NCBI GenBank assembly: GCA_041589565.1 | Contig: JBFHVL010000130.1 | Location: 1-9,660 of the forward strand | Source: Pleionea sp041589565 | GTDB taxonomy: Bacteria > Pseudomonadota > Gammaproteobacteria > Enterobacterales > Kangiellaceae | Length of the DNA stretch: 9,660 bases | Direction: 5' to 3' | Shown: in pieces, positions 1 to 6,206 of the stretch | Numbering within the stretch: the first letter of the stretch is position 1 | How the letters are laid out: each line of letters starts with the position of its first letter | Position numbers and translations under genes: made by a program | Notes under the pieces: generated by a model | Seen by the model: the letters and a program-made list of their open reading frames with translations, nothing else | Told to the model about the DNA's origin: nothing | Databases searched by the model: none

Positions 1-366
1 CAAACCAACTGGGTATTTAGTGCTGCCGCATCTGGCGTTTCGGCATTTAATGAACTAGCCAATACCGGACAAGATACAAATCCTGGTCATGTTTTGTTTC
101 AAGCCAGGCAAAACGGAAGTGTCAACTTTTGTGTTGACGGAAATGGAAGCGCTGCAGCTTGCGGTGGAAGTTTTTTAGATAACCAAGTCGTTCAAGTAGA
201 AGTGAATGTGGTCACTCGTGGTTGCGTACAAATGATGTGTTTTGGCTACAGTTTAGGTGGCGAATCGGTAAGTTGCCTAGTCTATGAAATAGATTCAGTA
301 AGTTCCGGTCATAATTTATCAGACGCCGTTGAGTGGTGGGCATTTCAGCTTACGGTCCAATGTTGA
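1..366 (+). CDS. pilX: PilX-like type IV pilus minor pilin, C-terminal part (5' end outside window)
   Basis: The reading frame is open from base 1 to the TGA ending at 366, so the gene starts upstream; the in-frame TTG at 94 is not a credible start. The 121 visible residues lack the N-terminal pilin helix and are the globular end of a protein. Identification rests on two things. It lies directly before pilY1, where pilX sits in fimU-pilV-pilW-pilX-pilY1-pilE clusters. The end of the protein also has the PilX-type pattern: a GYSLG segment (visible residues 82-86), then YEIDS (95-99), then a short run before the stop. PilX is a membrane-anchored minor pilin, cleaved by the prepilin peptidase, that helps prime pilus assembly and forms the tip complex with PilY1. 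The fragment has six cysteines (visible residues 44, 54, 75, 80, 92 and 121, the last being the final residue), which suggests several disulfides after export. The family call is fairly secure from context; sequence alone would be weak. Confidence 0.72.
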   Translation, partial: QTNWVFSAAASGVSAFNELANTGQDTNPGHVLFQARQNGSVNFCVDGNGSAAACGGSFLDNQVVQVEVNVVTRGCVQMMCFGYSLGGESVSCLVYEIDSVSSGHNLSDAVEWWAFQLTVQC

Positions 367-407
367 TTTTTAAGTTTACAATTAAGATTTTTACTTCGTC
401 ATTTGGC

Positions 408-414
408 GGGAGGT
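408..414 (+). promoter_or_regulatory. Ribosome binding site of pilY1
   Basis: GGGAGGT lies 4 bases before the ATG at 419 and is a strong Shine-Dalgarno match. It supports that start, which is followed at once by a basic residue and a signal-peptide core. The 52-base gap after the pilX-like gene contains no hairpin terminator, so co-transcription with the upstream gene is likely. Confidence 0.75.
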
Positions 415-418
415 AGTC

Positions 419-3400
419 ATGAAGTTTTTGAACAAACAACTAAAAGTTTGCGCGTTAGTTGCAGCCTATAGTATAGGAACCATAAGCTCAAGTTATGCTG
501 ATGATACAGAAATATTTTTTAATGGAACTACCTCATCAGGAATGACTCCGAATGTACTATTTATTTTTGATACATCCGGTAGTATGAATAGAGGAGCGTC
601 CGGCTCAACGACAAATGAAAGCCGCATTGATGTAATGCGCGATGTAATGTTTGAGTTTATTTCGGAAGTCAATGATCTAAATATAGGTATGGCTCGATTC
701 AGTAGTCGTCCAGGTGGGCCCATATTAAATGCGATTTTTGATGTGAATGCAGCAACGGATCCTGTCGCATTATCTACGATAAACAGTAGTGACGACGATG
801 CAACCGAAAACACCACCAGTGGTAAGGTAAATTACACGGAAGCGACACTTGACTTCAACATTGATAAGAGTACTGATGTTTTAGGTCTTAGATTTAACGA
901 TCTAGATATTCCCCAAGGCGCTAGAATTACAGGTGCGTACATTACTTTTTCATCGTATGACACATCAGTAGGGACTGCTAAGTACAGTGTGTCTGGCGAA
1001 CTTGTAGGTGATGCTAAGCCTTTTACAGGAGACCGATTGACCGACAGAATGGCGCTAAACATCACTTCAAACTTTTCTGTTTGGACACCTGAAGATTGGA
1101 TCGCTCCTTCACCGCTGGTTGATGATAATGGTGATCCTGTTCCTCCCAATAGCTATGTGACAAGTGACCTAACTGATGTAGTTCAAGAGATCGTCAACCT
1201 GGGAGACTGGTGTGGTGGGAATAGCATGGCCTTTTTCATCCAAGCGCCAGTTGTACAAGCTGCTTTTAGAAGTGCTATTTCATATGATGGTGATGATTTA
1301 TATGCACCACGGATTCGAATAGAGTTTGATGCCGATCCAGCGACAATTGCCGCAAATGCTACTGCGGTTGCCAATGCTACTGCTATGGGGAACCCAGTTG
1401 GTTGTTATACTAATCGAGCTTTTCGTCAAATAAGTAATGTGAATTATGATTTTGAATATGAGAATAATTCAGGAAGCATAAATTACACGGGTAATATTCT
1501 TGATTTTTATCAACGAGGAAATGGCCGAACGAATGTTGGTATCGGTCTTCATTTTGATAGTGTTCAAGTTCCACCAGGAGTAACAATACTTAATGCTTAT
1601 TTAGAAGTGGTCGCGAACGCCAGTAATAATGGTAACGCTTCTGCATCAATAGAAATTCTAGATACACCAAATGCTTTGTTTAGTGAAACGAATCCGCAAC
1701 CTGATGCAATCGCATTACAAAATGGTGGAAAGCTCGCAGCTGTTTCTTGGACATTGCCTAATTTTACCCAAAATATTATTTATCAATCCCCACCATTAAC
1801 CTCGCAAATCCAGACTATCGTCAATAAAGGTGGCTGGACGCAAGGTAATGGGATTTCCATGTACATTCAAACCCCTTCCGGAAATCGAGATGTGGTATCT
1901 GCTGACCAGAGCTTTGTACGTGCCCCTCGTTTAGTGATCGAGTTTAGAGGATCTTACGATGGAAGCGGATATACTAAGCGCGATGAAATGAAGCAGGTTG
2001 TTCAGGACTTTCAGGCGCGAGGTTTAACTCCAATTAGTGATACGTTATTGGAAGCCGGATTATACTATCGTGGTGAACAGGTTCTGTATGGTAAGCAACG
2101 AGGTATTCCAGCAAGTCGTTATAATCGAATTAGTAATCCGAACTCTTTTGATGGCTCAGGAGTGGTTTATACACCACCTGGATGTGTTGCATCGGATCCC
2201 AATAGCTCAGCGTGTCGAGATGAAGAAGTTAGGGGTGACCCGAATTATGTATCGCCAATCGTTGATAGTTGTCAGAAAAATTATATCGTGTTACTAACCG
2301 ATGGCGCACCTACGTCACATGATAATCAAACTACTGCTATGTACAACCAGTGGTCTGGTGGTACTTGTAGCGCTCAAAATAGTGGACAAGACTGCGCGAT
2401 TAAAATAGCTGGCTTCTTAAACAACAATGACCAAAGTCCTAGCATTCCAGGAAAGCAAATAGTAACGACTTACACTATTGGCTTTGATTATGATTCTGAC
2501 TTCTTGCGCAATTTAGCAGAAGCGGGAGGCGGCGACTATTATACGGCGGACAATAGAGAGTCATTGTTAGAAGTATTAGAGAATATTGCTGACTCGATCT
2601 TAAAAACTAATACAACATTTGTGTCTGCAGGTTTAACGGTGAATCAGTACAACCGACTTACACATAATGATGAATTGTACTATTCATTGTTTGAGCCGAG
2701 TACGGATGCACGTTGGAAAGGTAATGTTAAACGCTATCGCCTATATAATCGTGAAGTTGTTGATGTAAATGGAAACCCGGCTGTCGATCCGTTAAATGGC
2801 GAATTTAGACCAACTGCGAAAAGTTGGTGGTCTTCAGCTATTGACGGTAATGAAGTTGTGGAAGGCGGAGTAGCTGAACATCAGCAAATTGGTCGGACGT
2901 TGTATTCCAACTTAAGTCCCTCTGTCGCACTGACCTCCACGAGCAATCAAGTGACAGTCTCTAACAACCTGATTACTCAAGGTATGTTAAATGCTGGTAC
3001 AGCTGCAGAGCGAGATGAGATTATCGAGTGGGCTTTAGGCTATGATATTAATGATGCTTCCCGAGCTCGTGCTCACAAAATTATTGGTGATCCGCTTCAT
3101 TCAAGACCTACTCTGCTAACTTATAATATCGGTGGTTCACCTAGAAGTGTTATTTTCGTAGGTACCAATAATGGTTATCTTCATGTATTTGACTCTTCCA
3201 CCGGAGTTGAGCTTTGGTCGTTTATTCCGGCAGAGCTGTTAGACCTTTTGAAGGTGAAGAAAGATAACTTACCTTCAGCTTCCCGAGAGTATGGAATGGA
3301 TGGTGAAATTACTGTTCACCTTGAAGACCAGAACCGTAACTCGGCTTTTGATTTAGGAGAGAAAGCTTACTTATACGTAGGAATGCGTCGGGGAGGTACT

Positions 3401-4585
3401 TCTTATTATGGATTTGATATTTCGGATCCTACAAACCCGAAAATGTTATTTAATCCTATTACTCCAGCAACACCAGGCTTTGGAAAACTAGGACAAACAT
3501 GGTCTAGACCTGTGGTTGCTAAAATGAATATTGGTGGTACAGCTAACCGCTTGGTAATGATTTTTGGTGGAGGATATGACACTGCGCACGATACGTTAGG
3601 TTCAGGAACGGTGACTCCAAGTGTTGGTGATGTGATTTATATAGCAGATGCTTTAACGGGGCAGTATATATGGGACTCTAGTTTGGCAACTCAAGCTACA
3701 GGAGCGGGCCCAATTAGCACAATGAATTCTGTTCCTGGCAATGTAAAAGTTTTTGACTTAGATGATGACAACTTGGTGGATCACTTTTACGCCGGTGATA
3801 TGGGCGGGCAGGTTTTTAGGTTTGATGTAAATAATAGTAATCAAACGATTCGTGGTGGTCGAATTGCACATTTGCAAACCAGTACTAACCCAATAGATAA
3901 CCGACGCTTTTATAACTCACCGGATGTTGCTCTTGTGCGAGACTTTAATACTGGAGCGACCTTTGTAACCATAGCCATAGGATCTGGGTATCGAGCTCAT
4001 CCGCTAGATACCACTATTGCGGAACATATGTATGTTTTAAGAGACAAAGGTGTATTGCGAGGTGAGTTCGTTAAGGATATTTCTTTAAATGATTTAGTAG
4101 AGCAGAATTTTACCGACTCAGATGGAGACGGAACTTATGATGTGACCGAAGTTTTAGCTGATCAAAGTGCCGACAAGCACGGTTGGTTTTATGACTTTAG
4201 AACGGAAGGAGAAAAAGTTTTGGCAGACTCATTAACATTTAATAATGCCTTGCTTTTTACTACATATACTCCTCCTCCCGCTGTCGCAGTTACTGGTGAC
4301 TGTACCCCTCCTGCAGGAAGTTCTAGGCTATATGCGATGTCTGTTTTAGACGGCCAGCCTTATGTTGATGTCAACTATGATGATGAGATTGATGAGAATG
4401 ATATATTCATTGATCTTCCCGGTACGGGTATTGCCCCTGAGCCTCAGGTTATTATTACCCAAGATCCTGCGTCTGGAGGTGTTACGCAGGACTTGTGTAT
4501 TGGCCGTAACTGTCGAGGTGATGAGCTATTACCGCAATCACCAGAGCGGTTGATGCCAATTAAATGGCGCCATATAGTTAACTAA
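419..4585 (+). CDS. pilY1: PilY1/PilC-type pilus tip adhesin with split VWA domain and C-terminal beta-propeller
   Basis: This secreted protein of 1388 residues is longer than Pseudomonas PilY1 (about 1160). In the family it sits at the pilus tip, primes assembly with the minor pilins, and affects retraction, adhesion and surface sensing. Residues 1-27 are a Sec signal peptide with likely cleavage after SYA. A von Willebrand factor A domain follows: the metal-site motif DTSGSM is at 51-56, the threonine is at 537 (GLTPISDT) and the aspartate at 628 (LLTDGAP). The first part is separated from the rest by two similar beta-rich modules at about 134-304 and 351-510, which explain the extra length. 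The C-terminal propeller domain begins near GDPLHSRP (890-897). It contains the family calcium loop at 1113-1121 (D-x-D-x-D-x-x-x-D), with similar loops at 970-978, 1233-1241 and 1317-1325; another lies before the propeller at 782-790. The mature protein has ten cysteines. RGD occurs at 605-607 and 1366-1368. The frame is intact throughout. The start is fixed by a strong ribosome binding site. It lies between a pilX-like gene and pilE. Confidence 0.93.
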   Translation: MKFLNKQLKVCALVAAYSIGTISSSYADDTEIFFNGTTSSGMTPNVLFIFDTSGSMNRGASGSTTNESRIDVMRDVMFEFISEVNDLNIGMARFSSRPGGPILNAIFDVNAATDPVALSTINSSDDDATENTTSGKVNYTEATLDFNIDKSTDVLGLRFNDLDIPQGARITGAYITFSSYDTSVGTAKYSVSGELVGDAKPFTGDRLTDRMALNITSNFSVWTPEDWIAPSPLVDDNGDPVPPNSYVTSDLTDVVQEIVNLGDWCGGNSMAFFIQAPVVQAAFRSAISYDGDDLYAPRIRIEFDADPATIAANATAVANATAMGNPVGCYTNRAFRQISNVNYDFEYENNSGSINYTGNILDFYQRGNGRTNVGIGLHFDSVQVPPGVTILNAYLEVVANASNNGNASASIEILDTPNALFSETNPQPDAIALQNGGKLAAVSWTLPNFTQNIIYQSPPLTSQIQTIVNKGGWTQGNGISMYIQTPSGNRDVVSADQSFVRAPRLVIEFRGSYDGSGYTKRDEMKQVVQDFQARGLTPISDTLLEAGLYYRGEQVLYGKQRGIPASRYNRISNPNSFDGSGVVYTPPGCVASDPNSSACRDEEVRGDPNYVSPIVDSCQKNYIVLLTDGAPTSHDNQTTAMYNQWSGGTCSAQNSGQDCAIKIAGFLNNNDQSPSIPGKQIVTTYTIGFDYDSDFLRNLAEAGGGDYYTADNRESLLEVLENIADSILKTNTTFVSAGLTVNQYNRLTHNDELYYSLFEPSTDARWKGNVKRYRLYNREVVDVNGNPAVDPLNGEFRPTAKSWWSSAIDGNEVVEGGVAEHQQIGRTLYSNLSPSVALTSTSNQVTVSNNLITQGMLNAGTAAERDEIIEWALGYDINDASRARAHKIIGDPLHSRPTLLTYNIGGSPRSVIFVGTNNGYLHVFDSSTGVELWSFIPAELLDLLKVKKDNLPSASREYGMDGEITVHLEDQNRNSAFDLGEKAYLYVGMRRGGTSYYGFDISDPTNPKMLFNPITPATPGFGKLGQTWSRPVVAKMNIGGTANRLVMIFGGGYDTAHDTLGSGTVTPSVGDVIYIADALTGQYIWDSSLATQATGAGPISTMNSVPGNVKVFDLDDDNLVDHFYAGDMGGQVFRFDVNNSNQTIRGGRIAHLQTSTNPIDNRRFYNSPDVALVRDFNTGATFVTIAIGSGYRAHPLDTTIAEHMYVLRDKGVLRGEFVKDISLNDLVEQNFTDSDGDGTYDVTEVLADQSADKHGWFYDFRTEGEKVLADSLTFNNALLFTTYTPPPAVAVTGDCTPPAGSSRLYAMSVLDGQPYVDVNYDDEIDENDIFIDLPGTGIAPEPQVIITQDPASGGVTQDLCIGRNCRGDELLPQSPERLMPIKWRHIVN
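818..1330 (+). other. Domain-encoding segment: first inserted beta-rich module of PilY1
   Basis: This segment encodes PilY1 residues about 134-304. It opens with a short Ser-Gly/Asn-Tyr-Thr stretch, has GLRF then IPQGARITGAYITF (164-177), and closes with a GDW motif (262-264), a hydrophobic MAFFIQAP strand and APRIRIEF (296-303). The pattern of 'x-Pro-x-Gly-x-x-Ile-x-x-Ala-Tyr' near the start and a hydrophobic final strand resembles DNRLRE-type or carbohydrate-binding beta-sandwich modules. That family assignment is inference. What the sequence shows directly is that the segment aligns with a second copy downstream and lies between the VWA metal-site motifs. Confidence 0.6.
1352..1387 (+). 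repeat. Imperfect 18-base tandem duplication in the linker between the PilY1 modules
   Basis: Two adjacent 18-base units (1352-1369 and 1370-1387) match at 14 of 18 positions and share the exact core AATGCTACTGC. They encode ANATAV then ANATAM (PilY1 residues 312-323). The stretch falls in the Ala/Asn/Thr-rich linker between the two inserted modules, so it may be a small slippage duplication that lengthened a flexible spacer. The length is a multiple of three, so the frame is kept. Confidence 0.6.
1469..1948 (+). other. Domain-encoding segment: second inserted beta-rich module of PilY1
   Basis: This segment encodes PilY1 residues about 351-510 and is a diverged copy of the first module. It has SGSINYT (351-357) against SGKVNYT (134-140), GLHF with VPPGVTILNAYLEV (384-397) against GLRF with IPQGARITGAYITF, and IVNKGGW (467-473) against IVNLGDW (258-264). 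It also has MYIQTP against FFIQAP, and RAPRLVIEF (501-509) against YAPRIRIEF. After it the VWA fold resumes, reaching the metal-site threonine at 537. The order of shared motifs is the same in both copies, which supports an old tandem duplication rather than chance similarity. Confidence 0.6.
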
Positions 4586-4589
4586 AAGG
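4586..4589 (+). promoter_or_regulatory. Ribosome binding site that decides the pilE start
   Basis: AAGG directly follows the pilY1 stop codon. It is only 2 bases from the ATG at 4592, but 8 from the ATG at 4598 and 11 from the ATG at 4601. Normal spacing favours 4598 or 4601, giving a short basic leader of five or six residues as in other PilE prepilins. Confidence 0.55.
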
Positions 4590-4597
4590 TAATGAAA

Positions 4598-5020
4598 ATG
4601 ATGAAACCCAGAGGATTTACTTTGATCGAGTTGATGGTTGTGGTTGCAATTTTGGGAATAATTGCTGCGTTTGCCATACCTTCATATGATAGATATGTTG
4701 TCCGCTCAAAAAGAGCGGATGGCATGTCTGCGCTATTAAATGCTATGAATGCTATGGAGCGACACAGAGCTGTCAACTTTGGCTATCAAGGAGCCGCAGT
4801 TGGAACGACATTTATGCAAAATGTTCCGGCGAACGACCCTTACTACCAATTGTCATTAGATCAGTTAACTGCTACATCTTATCGAATCACCGCAACACCC
4901 ATCAACTCAATGGCGGGACGTGATGGACCGTTAACTATCAACCACCAAGGTGTGCGTACTTGGACTGATGAAAGTGGAAATTTAAACAGCTGTTGGCCTG
5001 AGTCAGGTAGTAGTTGTTAG
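4598..5020 (+). CDS. pilE: Type IV minor pilin PilE (class III signal peptide)
   Basis: This is a prepilin of about 140 residues, the usual size for PilE. It starts with a short basic leader ending in Gly, then the prepilin peptidase site G^FTLIEL (cut after residue 6), with the conserved glutamate at position 5 of the mature protein. A hydrophobic helix to about residue 28 anchors it in the inner membrane before assembly. PilE is a minor pilin that links the tip priming complex (PilV-W-X and PilY1) to the main fibre. The globular end has only two cysteines, at 132 and 140 (the last residue), which could form the usual C-terminal pilin disulfide loop. The gene begins 12 bases after pilY1 and ends just before a strong terminator, so it is the last gene of the pilus operon. 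The longest frame would start at 4592; I chose 4598 from ribosome-site spacing, and 4601 is equally possible. The same broad family includes ComP-like DNA-uptake pilins, but pilY1 next door favours PilE. Confidence 0.88.
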   Translation: MMKPRGFTLIELMVVVAILGIIAAFAIPSYDRYVVRSKRADGMSALLNAMNAMERHRAVNFGYQGAAVGTTFMQNVPANDPYYQLSLDQLTATSYRITATPINSMAGRDGPLTINHQGVRTWTDESGNLNSCWPESGSSC

Positions 5021-5044
5021 TAAAGTTTATTTTTGCATAAAGGC

Positions 5045-5068
5045 AAGGCCGCTTTTGCGGCCTTTTTT
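5045..5068 (+). terminator. Rho-independent terminator after pilE
   Basis: AAGGCCGC (5045-5052), a TTTT loop, and GCGGCCTT (5057-5064) form a perfect 8-bp stem, followed by a T run to 5068. It lies 24 bases after the pilE stop and separates the pilus operon from queA. The stem is symmetric, but the + strand has the long T tract and all genes run that way. Confidence 0.92.
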
Positions 5069-5095
5069 CGCCTCGTTTTTGGCTGGTATTTCAGG

Positions 5096-5101
5096 TAGAA
5101 T
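5096..5101 (+). promoter_or_regulatory. Possible -10 element of the queA operon promoter
   Basis: TAGAAT differs from the consensus TATAAT at one position and lies between the pilE terminator and queA, where a promoter for the second operon is expected. No good -35 box sits 16-18 bases upstream: TCGTTT at 5073-5078 is a poor match, and the better TTGGCT at 5079-5084 is too close. The need for a promoter here is well supported by the terminator; its exact position is not. Confidence 0.3.
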
Positions 5102-5144
5102 TGCGCCTCAATTTTACTTGTAAAGAGCCTTGATCCTTCCTCTT

Positions 5145-6206
5145 ATGTATCTGTCGGATTTTCATTTTGATCTACCAGAAGAGCTAATTGCCCGGTTTCC
5201 CGCTGAAAAGCGCGATGCGAGCCGACTATTGCACCTCAGTTCTGCTGGAAATATTATCGACCGCCAGTTTACGGACTTAGTCGATCTCCTCGAACCCAAT
5301 GACTGTCTTATCTTCAACAATACCAAGGTGATTCCGGCCCGTTTATTAGGCAATCGAGAAACGGGCGGCAAAGTTGAGCTACTGATCGAGCGTGTACTTG
5401 ATACTCAGACCGTTTTGTCGCGGGTGAAATCGAGCAATCCCCTTAAACCGGGTAGTTTAATCACGGTAGGGGATTTTCAAATCGTTACTGTTGAGCGCCG
5501 TGACCAATTTTACGTTTTGGAGTCGGCCGATAAGCAAACGACCATCCTGGAAATTCTCGATAAACAGGGGCATATGCCGCTTCCTCCTTACATCGATCGA
5601 GAAGATACCGAGTTCGATGCGGAGAGGTATCAAACGGTTTATGCTCAGAAAGAGGGTGCTGTAGCGGCACCTACGGCAGGCTTGCACTTTTCTGAGCAAA
5701 AGTTTGAACGTCTAAGCGAAAAAGGCATTGAGTGGGACTTTGTTACTTTGCATGTTGGCTCTGGCACTTTTGCTCCTGTACGAGTGGATAATATTAAAGA
5801 ACATAAAATGCACAGCGAATGGTTTGATGTTCCTGAATCGGTCGTCAGTCTGGTTAAAAAGACGCAGCAGCAAGGTGGGCGAGTTGTTGCGGTTGGGACA
5901 ACAAGTGTTCGATCTTTAGAAACAGCATCACGATCCGGTAAGCTGGAAGCGATGACTGGTGAAACGGATATTTTTATTTATCCAGGATTTAAATTTAATA
6001 CCGTAGATGCTTTGGTGACCAACTTTCATCTACCTGAATCGACATTAATACTGCTGGTTAGTGCTTTTTCAGGAAAAGAGCAGATTTTAAGTGCTTACCG
6101 TCACGCTGTTGACCGCAAATATCGCTTCTTCAGTTATGGCGACGCTATGTTTTTGGAGCGTAATAACAACGCCGACCCTGTAAATGAGGAAACCAATGGA
6201 GTTTAA
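5145..6206 (+). CDS. queA: S-adenosylmethionine:tRNA ribosyltransferase-isomerase QueA
   Basis: QueA transfers and isomerises the ribosyl part of S-adenosylmethionine onto 7-aminomethyl-7-deazaguanine (preQ1) in tRNA, making epoxyqueuosine, the next-to-last step of queuosine synthesis in the cytoplasm. The 353-residue length matches the family (about 350). Recognised conserved blocks are FNNTKVIPARL (57-67), RYQTVYA and GAVAAPTAGLHF (161-182), HVGSGTFAPV (203-212), GTTSVRSLE (251-259), TNFHLPEST (292-300) and YRFFSYGDAM (326-335). The start ATG at 5145 gives MYLSDFHFDLPE, which lines up with the E. coli N terminus. The longer frame from TTG at 5130 adds five residues without family support. 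Neither start has a well-placed ribosome binding site: AAAGAG at 5122-5127 is 17 bases from the ATG and 2 from the TTG. It is the first gene of its operon and overlaps tgt by 11 bases. Confidence 0.96.
   Translation: MYLSDFHFDLPEELIARFPAEKRDASRLLHLSSAGNIIDRQFTDLVDLLEPNDCLIFNNTKVIPARLLGNRETGGKVELLIERVLDTQTVLSRVKSSNPLKPGSLITVGDFQIVTVERRDQFYVLESADKQTTILEILDKQGHMPLPPYIDREDTEFDAERYQTVYAQKEGAVAAPTAGLHFSEQKFERLSEKGIEWDFVTLHVGSGTFAPVRVDNIKEHKMHSEWFDVPESVVSLVKKTQQQGGRVVAVGTTSVRSLETASRSGKLEAMTGETDIFIYPGFKFNTVDALVTNFHLPESTLILLVSAFSGKEQILSAYRHAVDRKYRFFSYGDAMFLERNNNADPVNEETNGV
6186..6190 (+). promoter_or_regulatory. Ribosome binding site of tgt inside queA
   Basis: GAGGA lies within the last codons of queA, 5 bases before the ATG at 6196. 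It overlaps the alternative ATG at 6184, which therefore has no upstream site of its own. This fixes the tgt start at 6196 and suggests translational coupling with queA. Confidence 0.7.

Noticed and set aside
94..366. A complete 90-residue gene starting at TTG 94
   Set aside because: The frame continues unbroken to base 1 and reads as the same globular domain, so this is the end of a longer pilin gene.
375..403. Possible promoter TTTACA upstream of pilY1
   Set aside because: No acceptable -10 box at 16-18 bases (GTCATT is poor), and the gap looks like an intra-operon spacer.
493..1374. Three minus-strand open frames opposite pilY1
   Set aside because: They lie within the well-supported pilY1 frame, have no recognisable domains, and show shadow-like composition.
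2037..2297. Plus-strand open frame in another frame inside pilY1
   Set aside because: It falls within the VWA-coding region whose own frame is intact and motif-bearing.
5457..5699. Overlapping minus-strand open frames opposite queA
   Set aside because: They are antisense to conserved QueA blocks and lack any family similarity.
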